DNA from: Epiperipatus broadwayi
Lineage: Eukaryota; Onychophora; Udeonychophora; Euonychophora; Peripatidae
Reading direction: 5' to 3'
NCBI GenBank assembly: GCA_028023455.1
Contig: JAQFVV010012405.1
Coordinates: 12,612,031 to 12,676,030 of the forward strand
DNA: 64,000 bases
Positions 1 to 10,492 of the stretch are shown piece by piece. Below the pieces are notes generated by a model. The model saw only the letters and a program-made list of their open reading frames with translations. It did no database searches and had not been told where the DNA came from. Within the stretch, counting starts at the first letter, position 1, and every line of letters begins with the position of its first letter. The translations under genes were made by a program, and so were the position numbers.

Positions 1-405
1 ATTAACCTTTCCCTAAACTAACATAACTTTACGAATCTATGCACCCATCCATACCCAACTTAAATTTAACATAATTTAAAAGTTTTAGCTTAATAAAAAA
101 AATCATAATAAACACTCAAAAAGACAAAAAAAAAAATTTATGGAAATGATTTAAAAATACATAAAATAAAAATAATTATTAATAAATGATTTAGTTTGGT
201 CAGAGAGATATACTGGAAAAAGTTTTATATTTAAAGTTCATGAGTTATATAGAGTTCTTATGGTTTAAAAAAAAAGTCCATACTTTATCATTGCTTGTGA
301 TTTGGAATCCATGTTGTTTCTAATTCCCATGATTTTACTTTCCAAGCATAGCTTTTTTAAAACTTTGCAAATTATTTATCAGTAATCTTGTAGATTATAC
401 AGATG
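1..405. other. AT-rich DNA, nothing recognised
   Basis: No open frame of note, no repeat shared with the rest of the window and no RNA-like structure was seen. Homopolymer A and T runs dominate. Confidence 0.5.
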
Positions 406-706
406 CTAAACTCTCCATACAGTAGCACCACTCAGTGCAAGCCAGGGTAATCATCCAATATCCCCAGACTAGTTTCTAGCACTGCACCTTAATCTTAGGA
501 TTTCAGATCCAAGGCTCCTCACTGATGAAAGCCACAAGCTAAAAACTAATCTGGAGATATTGGATGAGTATGCACTTAATGGTGATTTTATGCACAAACC
601 TTTTTGCATCCATTGATTATTCTGGCTTACACTACTGTATGGAGAGTTTAGCCACTGTGTAAACAGCTTGCGTAAGCATAAAGAATGCTGATCATGTGAT
701 GTTTAG
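406..706 (+). repeat. Family H1 foldback element, degraded copy a
   Basis: The ends are inverted repeats: it opens with AAACTCTCCATACAGTAG and carries the reverse complement near 632-650. The core 'agatattggatgag' and the tail 'gatcatgtgatgttta' recur at 12.7, 13.1, 19.4 and 48.7 kb. The left arm is shortened. The central ribozyme-like segment (507-565) has lost key bases, so this is an old copy. No coding capacity is present; it is non-autonomous. Confidence 0.75.
507..565 (+). ncRNA. Degenerate hammerhead-like motif in H1 copy a
   Basis: CTGATGA (522-528) is intact. The GAAA box has become AAAA (542-545), and the cleavage triplet reads ATC instead of GTC. Outer stem I halves ATCCAA (507-512) and TTGGAT (560-565) still pair, while inner stem I (TCCTCA with TGGAGA) has one mismatch. 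Expected to be inactive. Confidence 0.5.
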
Positions 707-1564
707 TGGTTTAATCTTGTAGATTATTTTCACTAACTTTTTGGTAATGTGGTAAATAGACACTAGGCCATTAAAACAGTTTAAATCTGAACACAACATA
801 TTTTTGTTACATCAGACAATAAGTTATCAATTTCTTTTTAAGCATATGACCCAGAAATTATGGGCTGATACACATTTAATGATTCTTCTTGAGAATTAAC
901 CTTAGCAATGAGAATGTAGTAAAAACTATTCTTCCACACTGGTATCTTACTTGATTACTTCTGCACATTTAAGCATAAGGGTTTTTTTTGATGATGGAAT
1001 TGGGTTACCACTAAAAGCAGCCAACCAGCACTGATAATTTATTTTTTTTCTTGAACAAACTTCTCAATCTATGCAGCAAATACCAGATAACTATTTTTTT
1101 CCTGTAATCTGAAGTTTGCAATCTCTAAACTATCATAAATCTTTGTTATAATTTTTTTTATATTGCCACTCACCTGTCAAGCTAAAAATATGTTTTATAT
1201 AACTCAAAAGCTATTTGCTATCTGTGCAAGATGTTTTCCCCAAATATCTGTGACATTTTTAACTTGTTTTTCAATTTTTTAACCATTTGTAGCTAAATTG
1301 TTTACCAAATTGCAGCTTTTAATATTTTTAATTTTATATAAATTAAATATTTATAAATTGAAAGTTTTTGTTTTGTGTAAGGGTTGATTAACTAAATTTT
1401 GTACTAAATAGTTTTTTCATTTATCCTTTGGATTTTAAATTTTTTTTTAAATTTTGAAATATATGACCAATTCCTTGGGCCCTTCCTGATTTAAGATAAT
1501 CAAAAGGAAATTTCAGATTTATCAGTATTTTCTGAGTTTATTAAAATTCATATTTTAAAAAAAT
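707..1564. other. AT-rich DNA, nothing recognised
   Basis: Long T and A runs, no credible exon and no repeat match found by eye. Confidence 0.5.
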
Positions 1565-1672
1565 GTCAAGTGTTGATGGTCGAGTGGTCAGCACATTTGC
1601 TTACAAGCAGTTCTCCCAAGTTAGTGGGTTTGCATCCCAGCTGATGCTATGACACATGAAAAAAAATGTCAT
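1565..1672 (+). mobile_element. tRNA-derived SINE, family A, copy 1
   Basis: A pol III A-box-like segment TGGTCGAGTGGTC (1577-1589) is followed about 40 bp later by a B-box-like segment GGGTTTGCATCCC (1626-1638). Order and spacing resemble a Leu/Ser-type tRNA with a long variable arm. The copy ends in CTATGACA plus an A-rich tail, as do copies at 8.2 and 20.7 kb and, inverted, at 19.2 kb. No acceptor-stem pairing was found, so it is a SINE head rather than a tRNA gene. Confidence 0.7.
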
Positions 1673-2956
1673 GAAAAACAGCTTTCTAATTGTGTTATAA
1701 TGCTGCTTTTCCTAAAAAGTACTTTCACAGCCTCTAAACTTAGATCTCACAAAGTGCTGCTTCTTTTTCTGCTCTTTGTTTTCTAGCATCTTCTAAACAT
1801 TTTACAAAATTTTAAACAATTTTCAAAATGTTAATAGACAAATTATTGACTACTTAATATAATACTGGTTGTGACTCAGTCTAAAATAAATTGCTTTTGA
1901 TTTTTTGGAAGATAACATTTGAAAGCTATTGTTATAAGATTGTTTAAACTACCATATAGGATACCATTAATATTCAGTTCAAGATATGCATTATACTACA
2001 TTCAATTGTTTCTTTAAGTTTTTTCATAGGACAGGGTTGTTTTCAACTATAAAAATTTGAAGCCAATGAATGTAATTCTAAGATTATATGACTAACAGGG
2101 GAAATGATTCAATATTAGTAGATCATCAGAAGATAAGGGAGAATCATTTCAAAACAAAATATAAATTAAAGTTGTTTCCATTCTGAATGTATCTGAATGG
2201 ATTACTTTTCTTACTTTGCATCTTTTGTTAACCTGCTTGACTATCAATTACATAAATCTAAAGGTTACTATGAGAATTGAAATCCTCTGTAAATACAAAG
2301 ATGTAGGAAAGAATTTGAAATACAAAAGTATTGTTACTTTATGTTGCAGGTTTGTAAACATTGCATACATAAAAATTATCTATTCCAGTATTGATTTCAA
2401 TATTATTTGAAGTATCTTCAGTAGAAATTGTTGCAATGCAATATGGTGTTAAAGATAGATAGTCATACTGTTTAGAAATCATTATGTCGAGAAGAATTAA
2501 TTGCAATTACTTCTATGTTGGGCAATTAATTTGTTACATTTCCATTTTTCATTTCAATATACTCTCAGTGCTAAGTTGAAATAATATTTTCTAGATGAAA
2601 CCAGGATTGCTCTGCAGAGAATAAACTTGGCATTTGAGATTTCTGTAGTTCTCAATACTAATAGTTGTTTTTTTATTTTGAGAATCTAGAACCTTTACCT
2701 CTGTAGTCTTGGCATGGCTGACTCCCATGATACCATGATACCGGAAGAAATCTTGATAGTAGCTCTTGTGTATTTTCAAAACTGATTGCTTTTATCTAGG
2801 TGTTTAGCAAGATGAAGTCTGGTTTCCTGGTGATGACATTAGTTTCACGTACAAACGCAGGCTACTCACAGGATGGCTATTGTAGGTTATCATCCACCCA
2901 CCATCTTTTTTTATATACTTATCATAACAATAAACATATTTCACTTATCTATGCTT
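1673..2956. other. Unassigned AT-rich DNA
   Basis: Only short open frames occur, without domain signatures or splice-site-bounded coding character. No shared repeat was recognised. Confidence 0.45.
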
Positions 2957-3151
2957 ATTTTAAACTGGATTCCAAGAGATTGTAAAAGACCCAGAAAAAG
3001 ATCACATGTGAGATGAATGGATGAAATAAGAAAGTGTGCAGGGGTGATGTGGAGAAGAGAAGGTAAAAATAGGAAAAGATGGATTGAACTTAGAGAGACG
3101 TTCATCCTGTAGTGGATTGATAATGGTTGATGATGATGATGATGATGATAT
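2957..3151 (+). mobile_element. RTE-type LINE, 5'-truncated 3' end, copy 1
   Basis: In one frame the sequence reads as the C-terminal end of an RTE-clade ORF2: 'RIPRDCKRPRKRSHMR', then an in-frame stop, then 'MDEIRKC'. It ends 'QWIDNG' and runs straight into a (TGA)n tail at 3122-3149. The same end occurs at 4314-4536 (plus) and 51955-52200 (minus). 5' truncation and a microsatellite tail are typical of target-primed reverse transcription. Confidence 0.75.
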
Positions 3152-4313
3152 GTATATCTATGTGTGGAATAAACAAACTTAACGGCAAAACATAAATTTG
3201 AGTCACAATTCTGAGATTAAAATTCACTAACTAAAATATTTGAATAAAATACTTAAGAACAATTTTGCTACTTGTAATTCAATAAATTGAGAAATGCTGG
3301 AGGTACAGACAGCAAGTAAAATTGATTTAAATTGTTTTTCTTGCCTAAAGATGAATCTATGTCTATAGAATATTTCTGCTCAATCCTTGACATAAACTAT
3401 TATGGCATCTTCGTATAATATATAAATATAAAAACGTAGGTATATACGTATATATCCAGAGTGTGTGCGTGTACGCAATATATAAGTAAAACTAATTAAT
3501 GTAGTTAAAAATTCTTTCAATCTTTCAAGAACAATGCAGCGGTCGCTCACAATTCCGATTAAAAGATTTCAGTTAATAATGCATAAACAATCGCTTCAAA
3601 TCTTTCAACTTACGTTTATAATAGGCTGCATTAATATTCATTTGAAGCAGATTTAAATTTAGGCAAATCTGTCAGGGGAAAAAAAGTATTCTTCCTTTCT
3701 TATTAGATTGTGGTCACTAAATAAATAATCGAACCTAGCTTAAACTTCCCTTCTTATTTTGTCACCCATTTTCTGGTACCCTTCGTTTTTCTCCCACTTG
3801 AAAAACTCCTCTCCAACTGCTAAGTAAAACGACCAGAGGGGTAGAAGAATCAAGAGTCAAACTGAACTGTCTGAACGTAAAAATTCTCAGCAGATTTTAT
3901 TTTTAAAGCCTACAGCTTCAAGCACTCATATGCAAATTTTCACCTTCAACTTCCATATGGCGCTCAAAACCATGCGTTTTTTAGCACCTAAAAAAGACAA
4001 CAATCTAATAATGAGTGTGTGAAAAGTTTGCTTCCTACGCTTAGCCCATTTTTTACACCCTGCATAGGCTGCAAGCCATGATTGAAATTTCAGAGACATC
4101 TGTCAATTTACTATTCTTCAGTTTTAAATTTTACACATTATTATTTATGTTATTATAATCCACTTTAAAGTCGATTCTTCCGATTCATTTTACTATGGAA
4201 ATAATAACAAATGGTGAAGTACTTTTATTATTCGCCTTACAATAAGTTACATAAAAATATTAAGTCATATTTTTATAATTAAAGAATAAAGTATATTTAA
4301 CTATCCATATATA
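3152..4313. other. Unassigned unique DNA
   Basis: Somewhat less repetitive than the surroundings (for example 3530-4080), but no supported coding exon or known repeat was seen. Confidence 0.45.
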
Positions 4314-4536
4314 TATAGAAGAGATGATAATAGATGGACAACTGACATTTTAAACAGGATTCCAAGAGATTGTAAAAGACCCAGAAAGAGACCACATATG
4401 AGATGGATGGATGAAATAAGAAAGTGTGCAGGGATGATGTGGAGAAGAGAAGCTAAAGATCGGAAAAGTTGGATTAAACTTGGAGAGACCTTCATCCTGC
4501 AGTGGATTGATAATGGTTGATGATGATGATAAGTTA
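4314..4536 (+). mobile_element. RTE-type LINE, 5'-truncated 3' end, copy 2
   Basis: Same RTE 3' end as at 2957 but slightly longer at its 5' side ('gatgataatagatggac' codes for the DDNRW part of the C-terminus). It ends in a short (GAT)n tail. Open frames on the other strand here are shadows of this fragment. Confidence 0.75.
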
Positions 4537-5627
4537 AGAACAGCTTTAAATAGCCCACTGCGTGGTAAAACGTGTTTACAACATCTCTCCACAGAGGGAC
4601 AATCAAAAAGAAATCATTCACCAGGTTAATCAAGATAGATTGATAAAAGTTTTATAGTTTTAATTTATTGTTTTATATTTTAACCATAAATAGCAAGATA
4701 TCCATTAGTAGATATATCTATATTGGCTATGAACTCATTTCTGGCAGAAATCTTATTTAGAAATCTTAGCGACGTGAAAATTTTCGGAATTCCACCCGGG
4801 TTTGAATTCGCACTAGTAACTATAACTGGTGCATTCTCTCCAGATATATCTATGTAAGACAGACACACGCGCTACCAGTCAACAATGTTAAATTTTCATT
4901 GTCCGGTTGTCATACACATAAAAAAAAACGACAATTCATTTTTCGGATACCTTAAATTATATGAAATTTTATATTTAATTTCTTATATTTGATAGGTGTG
5001 TGTATGCACGTGTGTGATATATAGTTGTATTTACACAAATGTCGATTTATAGTAAGTGTTTGGAAAGATGTTAGAATTCAATCGCTTTGCTTGGTTGCTC
5101 AGTTGTATGCAAAAAGAAAATGATAGTTTATTCTACAGTGTATGTGTGCATTTCAGGTAATAAATCATCCATCAGTTGGCTTAGCGTGATATCACTCTTC
5201 TATAAATGGTAGTCACTTGTACTATTTTAATACTGGGAGATCTAACAAAGTATACTTGTTTTTGAATTGGCTAATTGTAGATAATTCAGCACACAATTGT
5301 GCTTTAATTAATCGTCAACTAAGTCAATTTGTTACAGACTGTTTAGTTTTGTTTAGTTGTAAAATGATCGACTTTGGATCAAGGTCCACGAATAGCAACC
5401 CAGTTCTGCCACTCAATAATTTTATGAATTCCCAATCAATAAACCATTCAATTATTTATTTTAGACAATTTACTAGTATTAATGTGGAATGACTTGTTAG
5501 TGTATATGCATGGAGAGTTGGATTCATTCTATGATAGTTGATGATTTATCATTGTTTATGTTTCTATGACAACCCAACAATTAAGGTCTAGCTATTACAG
5601 TACAAATAGAGTTTTTTTAAGAATCTC
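4537..5627. other. Mostly unassigned DNA
   Basis: No recognised gene. An open frame of 62 codons on the minus strand (4680-4868) has no domain signature. A SINE-like segment lies at 5345-5465, listed separately. Confidence 0.4.
5345..5465 (+). repeat. SINE-like family B, copy 1
   Basis: The block 'ttctgccactcaa ... tttatgaattccca ... caataaaccatt' recurs with drift at 21485, 36425, 36560 and 61390. The better copies begin with tRNA-like A-box and B-box words, so a tRNA-derived SINE is the likely origin. Assignment rests on shared words, not on an alignment. Confidence 0.4.
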
Positions 5628-5640
5628 ATATTAATGTTTA
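5628..5640 (+). repeat. Left target-site duplication of the H2 array
   Basis: ATATTAATGTTTA is repeated exactly at 7583-7595, the other edge of the 477-bp-unit array. A 13-bp direct repeat at both outer edges marks the whole array as one insertion. Confidence 0.8.
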
Positions 5641-5744
5641 ATATAGGGTATATGAGCACAGACTTTCACACCACCCACCTCTCTCCACTCTATCTAATAA
5701 CACTGAAACACCTAAACACATATATGCTGAAAAGATAAATAATC

Positions 5745-5788
5745 ACCAATATACGTATTTCATGCTAAACCAGCAATCATCAGTTGGT
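5745..5788 (-). ncRNA. Type I hammerhead-ribozyme-like motif, H2 unit 1
   Basis: On the minus strand, in order: stem I half ACCAA, core CTGATGA, a U, stem II TGCT / loop GGTTT / AGCA, a U, GAA, stem III ATA / CG / TAT, then A as the cleavage-site base, then TTGGT, which pairs fully with ACCAA. All invariant core bases are present. The odd point is a U-U opposition at the base of stem II, where G-C is usual. Other H2 copies have G-C, A-U or G-U there, which supports the pairing. Stem I is open-ended, which makes it type I. Activity has not been shown. Confidence 0.7.
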
Positions 5789-6221
5789 CCAGACTATCAT
5801 CTTTACACACATATATAGTATAAGTGCTCAGATATATATTAAGATAGACTATCCTCATAGTTTAATGGACAGGCTTCAATCCACTCCACACTCCAACTCT
5901 TCAACCCTCCATCCAATTGAAAATCTGATGATGGAATGCTCAAAGGCCACCCTGAGGCCGAGATTATTGTCACACCCATGTTGACCTAAGGTCAATCTGA
6001 ACCCCACATGTACAGGACATAATCCATTTAATACATATGCAAGGATGGGCAGACATCTCTATAATGTAATAACTGAAACACAGGCTTGTTATATACCTGT
6101 GGCTATATATATATGTAATATAGGGTATATGAGCACAGACTTTCACACCACCCACCTCTCCCTACTCTATCTAATAACACTGAAACACCTAAACTCATAT
6201 ATGCTGAAAAGATAAATAATC

Positions 6222-6265
6222 ACCAATATACGTATTTCATGCTAAACCAGCAATCATCAGTTGGT
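6222..6265 (-). ncRNA. Type I hammerhead-like motif, H2 unit 2
   Basis: Same motif as in unit 1, exactly 477 bp downstream, with every paired segment and core base retained. Confidence 0.7.
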
Positions 6266-6698
6266 CCAGACTATCATCTTTACACACATATATAGTATAA
6301 GTGCTCAGATATATATTAAGATAGACTATCCTCATATTTTAATGGACAGGCTTCAATCCACTCCACACTCCAACTCTTCAACCCTCCATCCAATTGAAAA
6401 TCTGATGATGGAATGCTCAAAGGCCACCCTGAGGCCGAGATTATTGTCACACCCATGTTGACCTAAGGTCAATCTGAACTCCACATGTACAGGACATAAT
6501 CTATTTAATACATATGCAAGGATGGGCAGACATCTCTATAATGTAATAACTGAAACACAGGCTTGTTATATATCTGTGGCTATATATATATGTAATATAG
6601 GGTATATGAGCACAGACTTTCACACCACCCACCTCTCTCCACTCTATCTAATAACACTGAAACACCTAAACACATATATGCTGAAAAGATAAATAATC

Positions 6699-6742
6699 AC
6701 CAGTATACATATTTCATGCTAAACCAGCAATCATCAGTTGGT
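6699..6742 (-). ncRNA. Hammerhead-like motif, H2 unit 3, one stem I mismatch
   Basis: Core and stem II are as in unit 1. The stem III loop differs, and the distal stem I half has changed so that one of the five pairs is lost (TTGGT to CTGGT). Confidence 0.6.
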
Positions 6743-7380
6743 CCAGACTTTCATCTTTACACACATATATAGTATAAGTGCTCAGATATATATTAAGATA
6801 GACTATCCTCATAGTTTAATGGACAGGCTTCAATCCACTCCACACTCCAACTCTTCAACCGTCCATCCAATTGAAAATCTGATGATGGAATGCTCAAAGG
6901 CCACCCTGAGGCCGAGATTATTGTCACACCCATGTTGACCTAAGGTCAATCTTAACCCCACATGTACAGGACATAATCCATTTAATACATATGCAAGGAT
7001 GGGCAGACATCTCTATAATGTAATAACTGAAACACAGGCTTGTTATATACATATATATATATATAGCCACAGGTATATAACAAGCCTGTGTTTCAGTTAT
7101 TTCATTATAGAGATGTCTGCCCATCCTTGCATATGTATTAAATGGATTATGTCCTGTACATGTGGGGTTCAGATTGACCTTAGGTCAACATGGGTGTGAC
7201 AATAATCTTGGCCTCAGGGTGGCCTTTGAGCATTCCATCATCAGATTTTCAATTGGATGGATGGTTGAAGAGTTAGAGTGTGGAGTGGATTGAAGCCTGT
7301 CCATTAAACTATGAGGATAGTCCATCTTAATATATATCTGAGCACTTATACTATATATGTGTGTAAAGATGATAGTCTGG

Positions 7381-7424
7381 ACTAACTGATGATTGCTGGT
7401 TTAGCATGAAATATGTATATTGGT
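7381..7424 (+). ncRNA. Type I hammerhead-like motif in the inverted H2 unit
   Basis: Plus-strand order: ACTAA (7381-7385), CTGATGA (7386-7392), stem II TGCT / GGTTT / AGCA, GAA (7408-7410), stem III ATA / TG / TAT, A (7419), TTGGT (7420-7424). The stem I pair C-G seen in unit 1 is U-G here, so pairing is kept. Confidence 0.7.
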
Positions 7425-7582
7425 GATTATTTATCTTTTCAGCATATATGTGTTTAGGTGTTTCAGTGTTATTAGATAGAGTGGAGAGAGGTGGGTGGTG
7501 TGAAAGTCTGTGCTCATATACCCTATATTACATATATATATATATAGCCAAAGGTATATAACAAGCCTGTGTTTCAGTTATA

Positions 7583-7595
7583 ATATTAATGTTTA
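7583..7595 (+). repeat. Right target-site duplication of the H2 array
   Basis: Exact copy of 5628-5640. Confidence 0.8.
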
Positions 7596-8164
7596 TGTAT
7601 GTTAATATGTAAATATGAAACGTTAAGCTCCTTTCGATTACAAGGGACCCGCATTCAGTTAACAGAAAAGTCTTTTGCATCCCACTATCAAAGAAATGGA
7701 ACATATAATTTGCATACTGGGACAAAATAATATAGTTTTCCACAACAATATTCAACTGCTAGGTTTTATTCTGCACCATGTTTCTGGCGGGAATTCGCTG
7801 AAAGCTATTAAATGTAAATTTGTTTTTTTTTTCTTATACGTTTTCATATTAACTTGCATAACTCAAGTTTTCAAGTAAGTTAATATTCTTATATTATTAG
7901 ATCACAATAATATTTATAAAATAATTTTTAAATGACAGTCCATATAAGTAGTAATGTTCAATACAAAAAGTTTAATCACAGTTTTCAAATTTTTCTAGTA
8001 TTACTACACAAATAAGCACATAAACTATAAGCCTGTAAGGCTAATTAACATTTCACATCTTAAATAAAACTAATTATATCCAACAAACAAGAAATAAAAA
8101 ATAAATTACAAATTTTCAATTAATATCATTAAATTGAAATTATTGATCAAACAGTTGAAACTGG
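7596..8164. other. Unassigned DNA
   Basis: No supported gene or recognised repeat; short open frames only. Confidence 0.45.
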
Positions 8165-8275
8165 TCAAGCGTTGTTAGCTGAAAGGTCAGCACAGTTGCC
8201 TTGCAAGCAAACAGTTGGTTGCAGATGGTTGTTGTGGGTTCGCCTCCTGGCTGATGCTAAGACATATGGAAAAAA
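8165..8275 (+). mobile_element. tRNA-derived SINE, family A, copy 2
   Basis: Begins TCAAGCGTTG as in the inverted copy at 19.2 kb and has a degraded A-box (TTAGCTGAAAGGTC). It then has GGTCAGCACAGTTGCCTTGC, a B-box-like GTGGGTTCGCCTCC and the usual CTGATGCTAAGACAT end with an A-rich tail. Confidence 0.65.
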
Positions 8276-8319
8276 AAAACAATTGAAACCGAAAATAAAA
8301 AAAATAAAAGCAATCTTTT

Positions 8320-9450
8320 TCTCTCATTTGCTCTCGCTACATACATATAATTATATGGAACATTTATACACCATTATTTAATTAATTTCTGATTTAATCA
8401 CTAAAAGTAATTAGTACAGTTCCAGCAACCCTGTACCTATCAGATTGCTTCACTAATGCTTAAAGGATTATTGGCATTAGCAGCCCATTGCATTAGCAGC
8501 CCAGGTGTATATAAGGAGCAGTAGATTTAGTACATTTTTAAATTAAGGTGAAATCTAATATACTCTAAATATAAACACTATTAATTTAGTCTATGACAAT
8601 CTAGTAAGTATATCAGTGCTAAATGGGTTAACAAATTTGGTTAATTAGTATGAACTTATTATATAATAACTAGATAATTTGCTAAATGTTTGCACTAGAA
8701 ATTATATATATATATTTGTAAGTTTTTGTTTTTATTAGTGCATCATTCACCTTTGAACTCTATGTAATAACTAGATAATTTGAGTACTTGTGAGTTTTCC
8801 AGTAAACCAAGATGGCGGCCCAAGATGGCAGCCCAGATTTTTGTTAAATCTACAGTTTTGGAGATCCTCAAAAAATGTTTACAAAAAAATGCCTGCTAGG
8901 AAATGTCATATTAAAAAATTATATTTTATTTTTTTTATTACTGTTATGTTAAAAAAAAATCATTGTGGAAAAATTAATTACAATTATTACAGTTTATTTT
9001 ATTTTTTTTGTATTAACTTATTAACAAATGAAAATATATATATACTTTATTCTTGTTGGCAGCATGCGATCATATTGTGACTATAATGCACACTTTTCAG
9101 AAGGGTAGGATCCTGTATCTTTGGAAATAGTCTACTACATCACATTCTGTGACAGAACGATCCCAAATTTTTATCATTATGATAATTCAACAAAAAACTT
9201 TCTGACAAAAAGAAACATCCTGAATTAAACCAAAGTATGTTAAGAGACTCTCGTCACTTCCCATGTTATAATATAAGTAGAAAAAATTAAAATAAAGTTT
9301 TTTAATTAAATTTATCAGAAATTATTCTTTTTATATAATTAACAATGATTTGTTAATTTTAATTTATCAATTAACAGACCTTTGTTAAATTATAAGCACT
9401 TGAAACTATATATTTATCAAAAACAATGAAAATAAATAAACAAGTAATCT
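8320..9450 (+). repeat. Tandem segmental duplication, left copy
   Basis: About 1.1 kb that is repeated with drift and small indels at 9454-10450. Landmarks shared by both are 'aatgcttaaaggattattgg', the words around 'tctacagttttggagatcc' and 'catgttggcagca'. No coding capacity was seen. The left copy contains a short AAGATGGCGGCCC / AAGATGGCAGCCC direct repeat at 8809-8834. Confidence 0.75.
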
Positions 9451-9453
9451 CTC

Positions 9454-10450
9454 ATTTTCTCTTGCTATATACATATAATAACATGGAACATATATACGCC
9501 ATTACTTATGTAATTTCTGATTTAATCACTAAATGTAATTAGTCCATTTCCAGCAATCCTGTACTTATCAGATTGCTATGCTAATGCTTAAAGGATTATT
9601 GGCATTAGCAGTCCATGATATATATATAAGGAGCCCAGATTTAGTATATTTCTAAATAAAGGTGACTAATATACTCTAAATATAAATACTATTACTTTTT
9701 TCTATGACAATCTAGTAGTGGTAAATAGGTATTAACAACTTTGTTTAATTAATAACTATTTGAACTCTTTTATAACAAGATAATTTGTTAAATGTTTACA
9801 CTAGAAATTATATGTATATATGGAAGTTTGTGTACTTATGAGTTTTCTCATAAACTAATATGGCATCCCATATTTTTGCTAAATCTACGGTTTCAGGGAT
9901 CCCCAAAAAATGCCTGTTAGGAAATGTCATGTTTAAAATTTACATTTTATTTTTTATTACTGTAATTTTAAAAATAGAAATCATTGTGGAAAAATTAATT
10001 ACAATATTTACAGTTTTTTTTTTTGGATTAACTTATTAACAGAAAAATAAAAAAATAATATATAAATACAATATTGAGATTTCATTCATGTTGGCAGCAC
10101 GCAATGATATTGTGACCATTAATGCACACTTTTTAGGAGGGCAGAATAAATAGTCCATTGCATCATGTTCTGTGATAGAAAGGTGCCAAATTTTTATCAT
10201 TATGACAATTTACCAAAAAACTTCTGACAAAAAGAACATCCTGAATTCAACCAAAGTACGATAATGTTAAGAGAGTCTCGTTACTTTCTAAGTTATAATA
10301 TAAATATAAAAAAAAATTAAATTAAATTTTTTAATGAAATTTATCAGAATTTATTCCTTTTTTTTTATTTAACAATGTTTTATTAATTTTGTTTTAATTT
10401 ATCAATTAACATGTCTTCAGTAAATTATAAGCACTTGAAACTGTTTATTG
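9454..10450 (+). repeat. Tandem segmental duplication, right copy
   Basis: Diverged second copy of 8320-9450, lying directly next to it. Several deletions make it shorter. Confidence 0.75.
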
Positions 10451-10463
10451 ACCAAAAATACAG

Positions 10464-10492
10464 GCTGCCATCTTGGTTTACAGGAAAACTCC
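10464..10492 (-). repeat. Inverted fragment of the 8.8-kb segment
   Basis: GGCTGCCATCTTGGTTTACA and the following bases are the reverse complement, with few changes, of 8791-8818 (gttttccagtaaaccaagatgg). They close the tandem pair with a short inverted piece. Confidence 0.65.

Larger units (their letters stand above)
5641..7582. mobile_element. Family H2 multimer: three direct 477-bp units plus inverted 1.1 units
   Basis: Units at 5641-6117, 6118-6594 and 6595 to about 7048 are direct repeats with an exact 477-bp period and very few differences. From about 7050 the sequence turns round: one full inverted unit to about 7527, then about 55 bp of a second. Each unit has a hammerhead-like motif, placing the RNA-sense strand on minus for the first three units. 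Unit junctions are short (TA)n stretches. Open frames of 66 codons repeat with the unit and have no protein-like conservation. Related single or clustered copies lie at 41.9, 45.6-46.9, 48.2-49.2, 56.1 and 63.6 kb; several of these keep a tRNA B-box-like GGGTTCAAGTC, hinting at a pol III-derived head. Confidence 0.9.

Noticed and set aside
1565-1672. Possible tRNA gene from A- and B-box words
   Set aside because: No acceptor stem closes, the copy runs into an A-rich tail and three relatives occur elsewhere; it is a SINE head. The same holds for 8165, 19180 and 20655.
4301-4633. 110-codon minus-strand open frame
   Set aside because: Antisense shadow of an RTE 3' end lying on plus.
4680-4868. 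62-codon minus-strand frame with fair composition
   Set aside because: No splice signals convincing enough, no domain, and a B-box-like word suggests an old repeat.
5928-5970. Second CTGATGA in each H2 unit as another hammerhead
   Set aside because: It is followed by GAGA, not GAAA, and flanking halves do not pair.
5784-7199. Repeated 66-codon open frames as a small gene family
   Set aside because: They recur only because the 477-bp unit recurs, exist on both strands and show no protein-type constraint.
5641-7582. CRISPR-like or satellite array
   Set aside because: Unit is 477 bp without spacers and the array is bounded by a target-site duplication.
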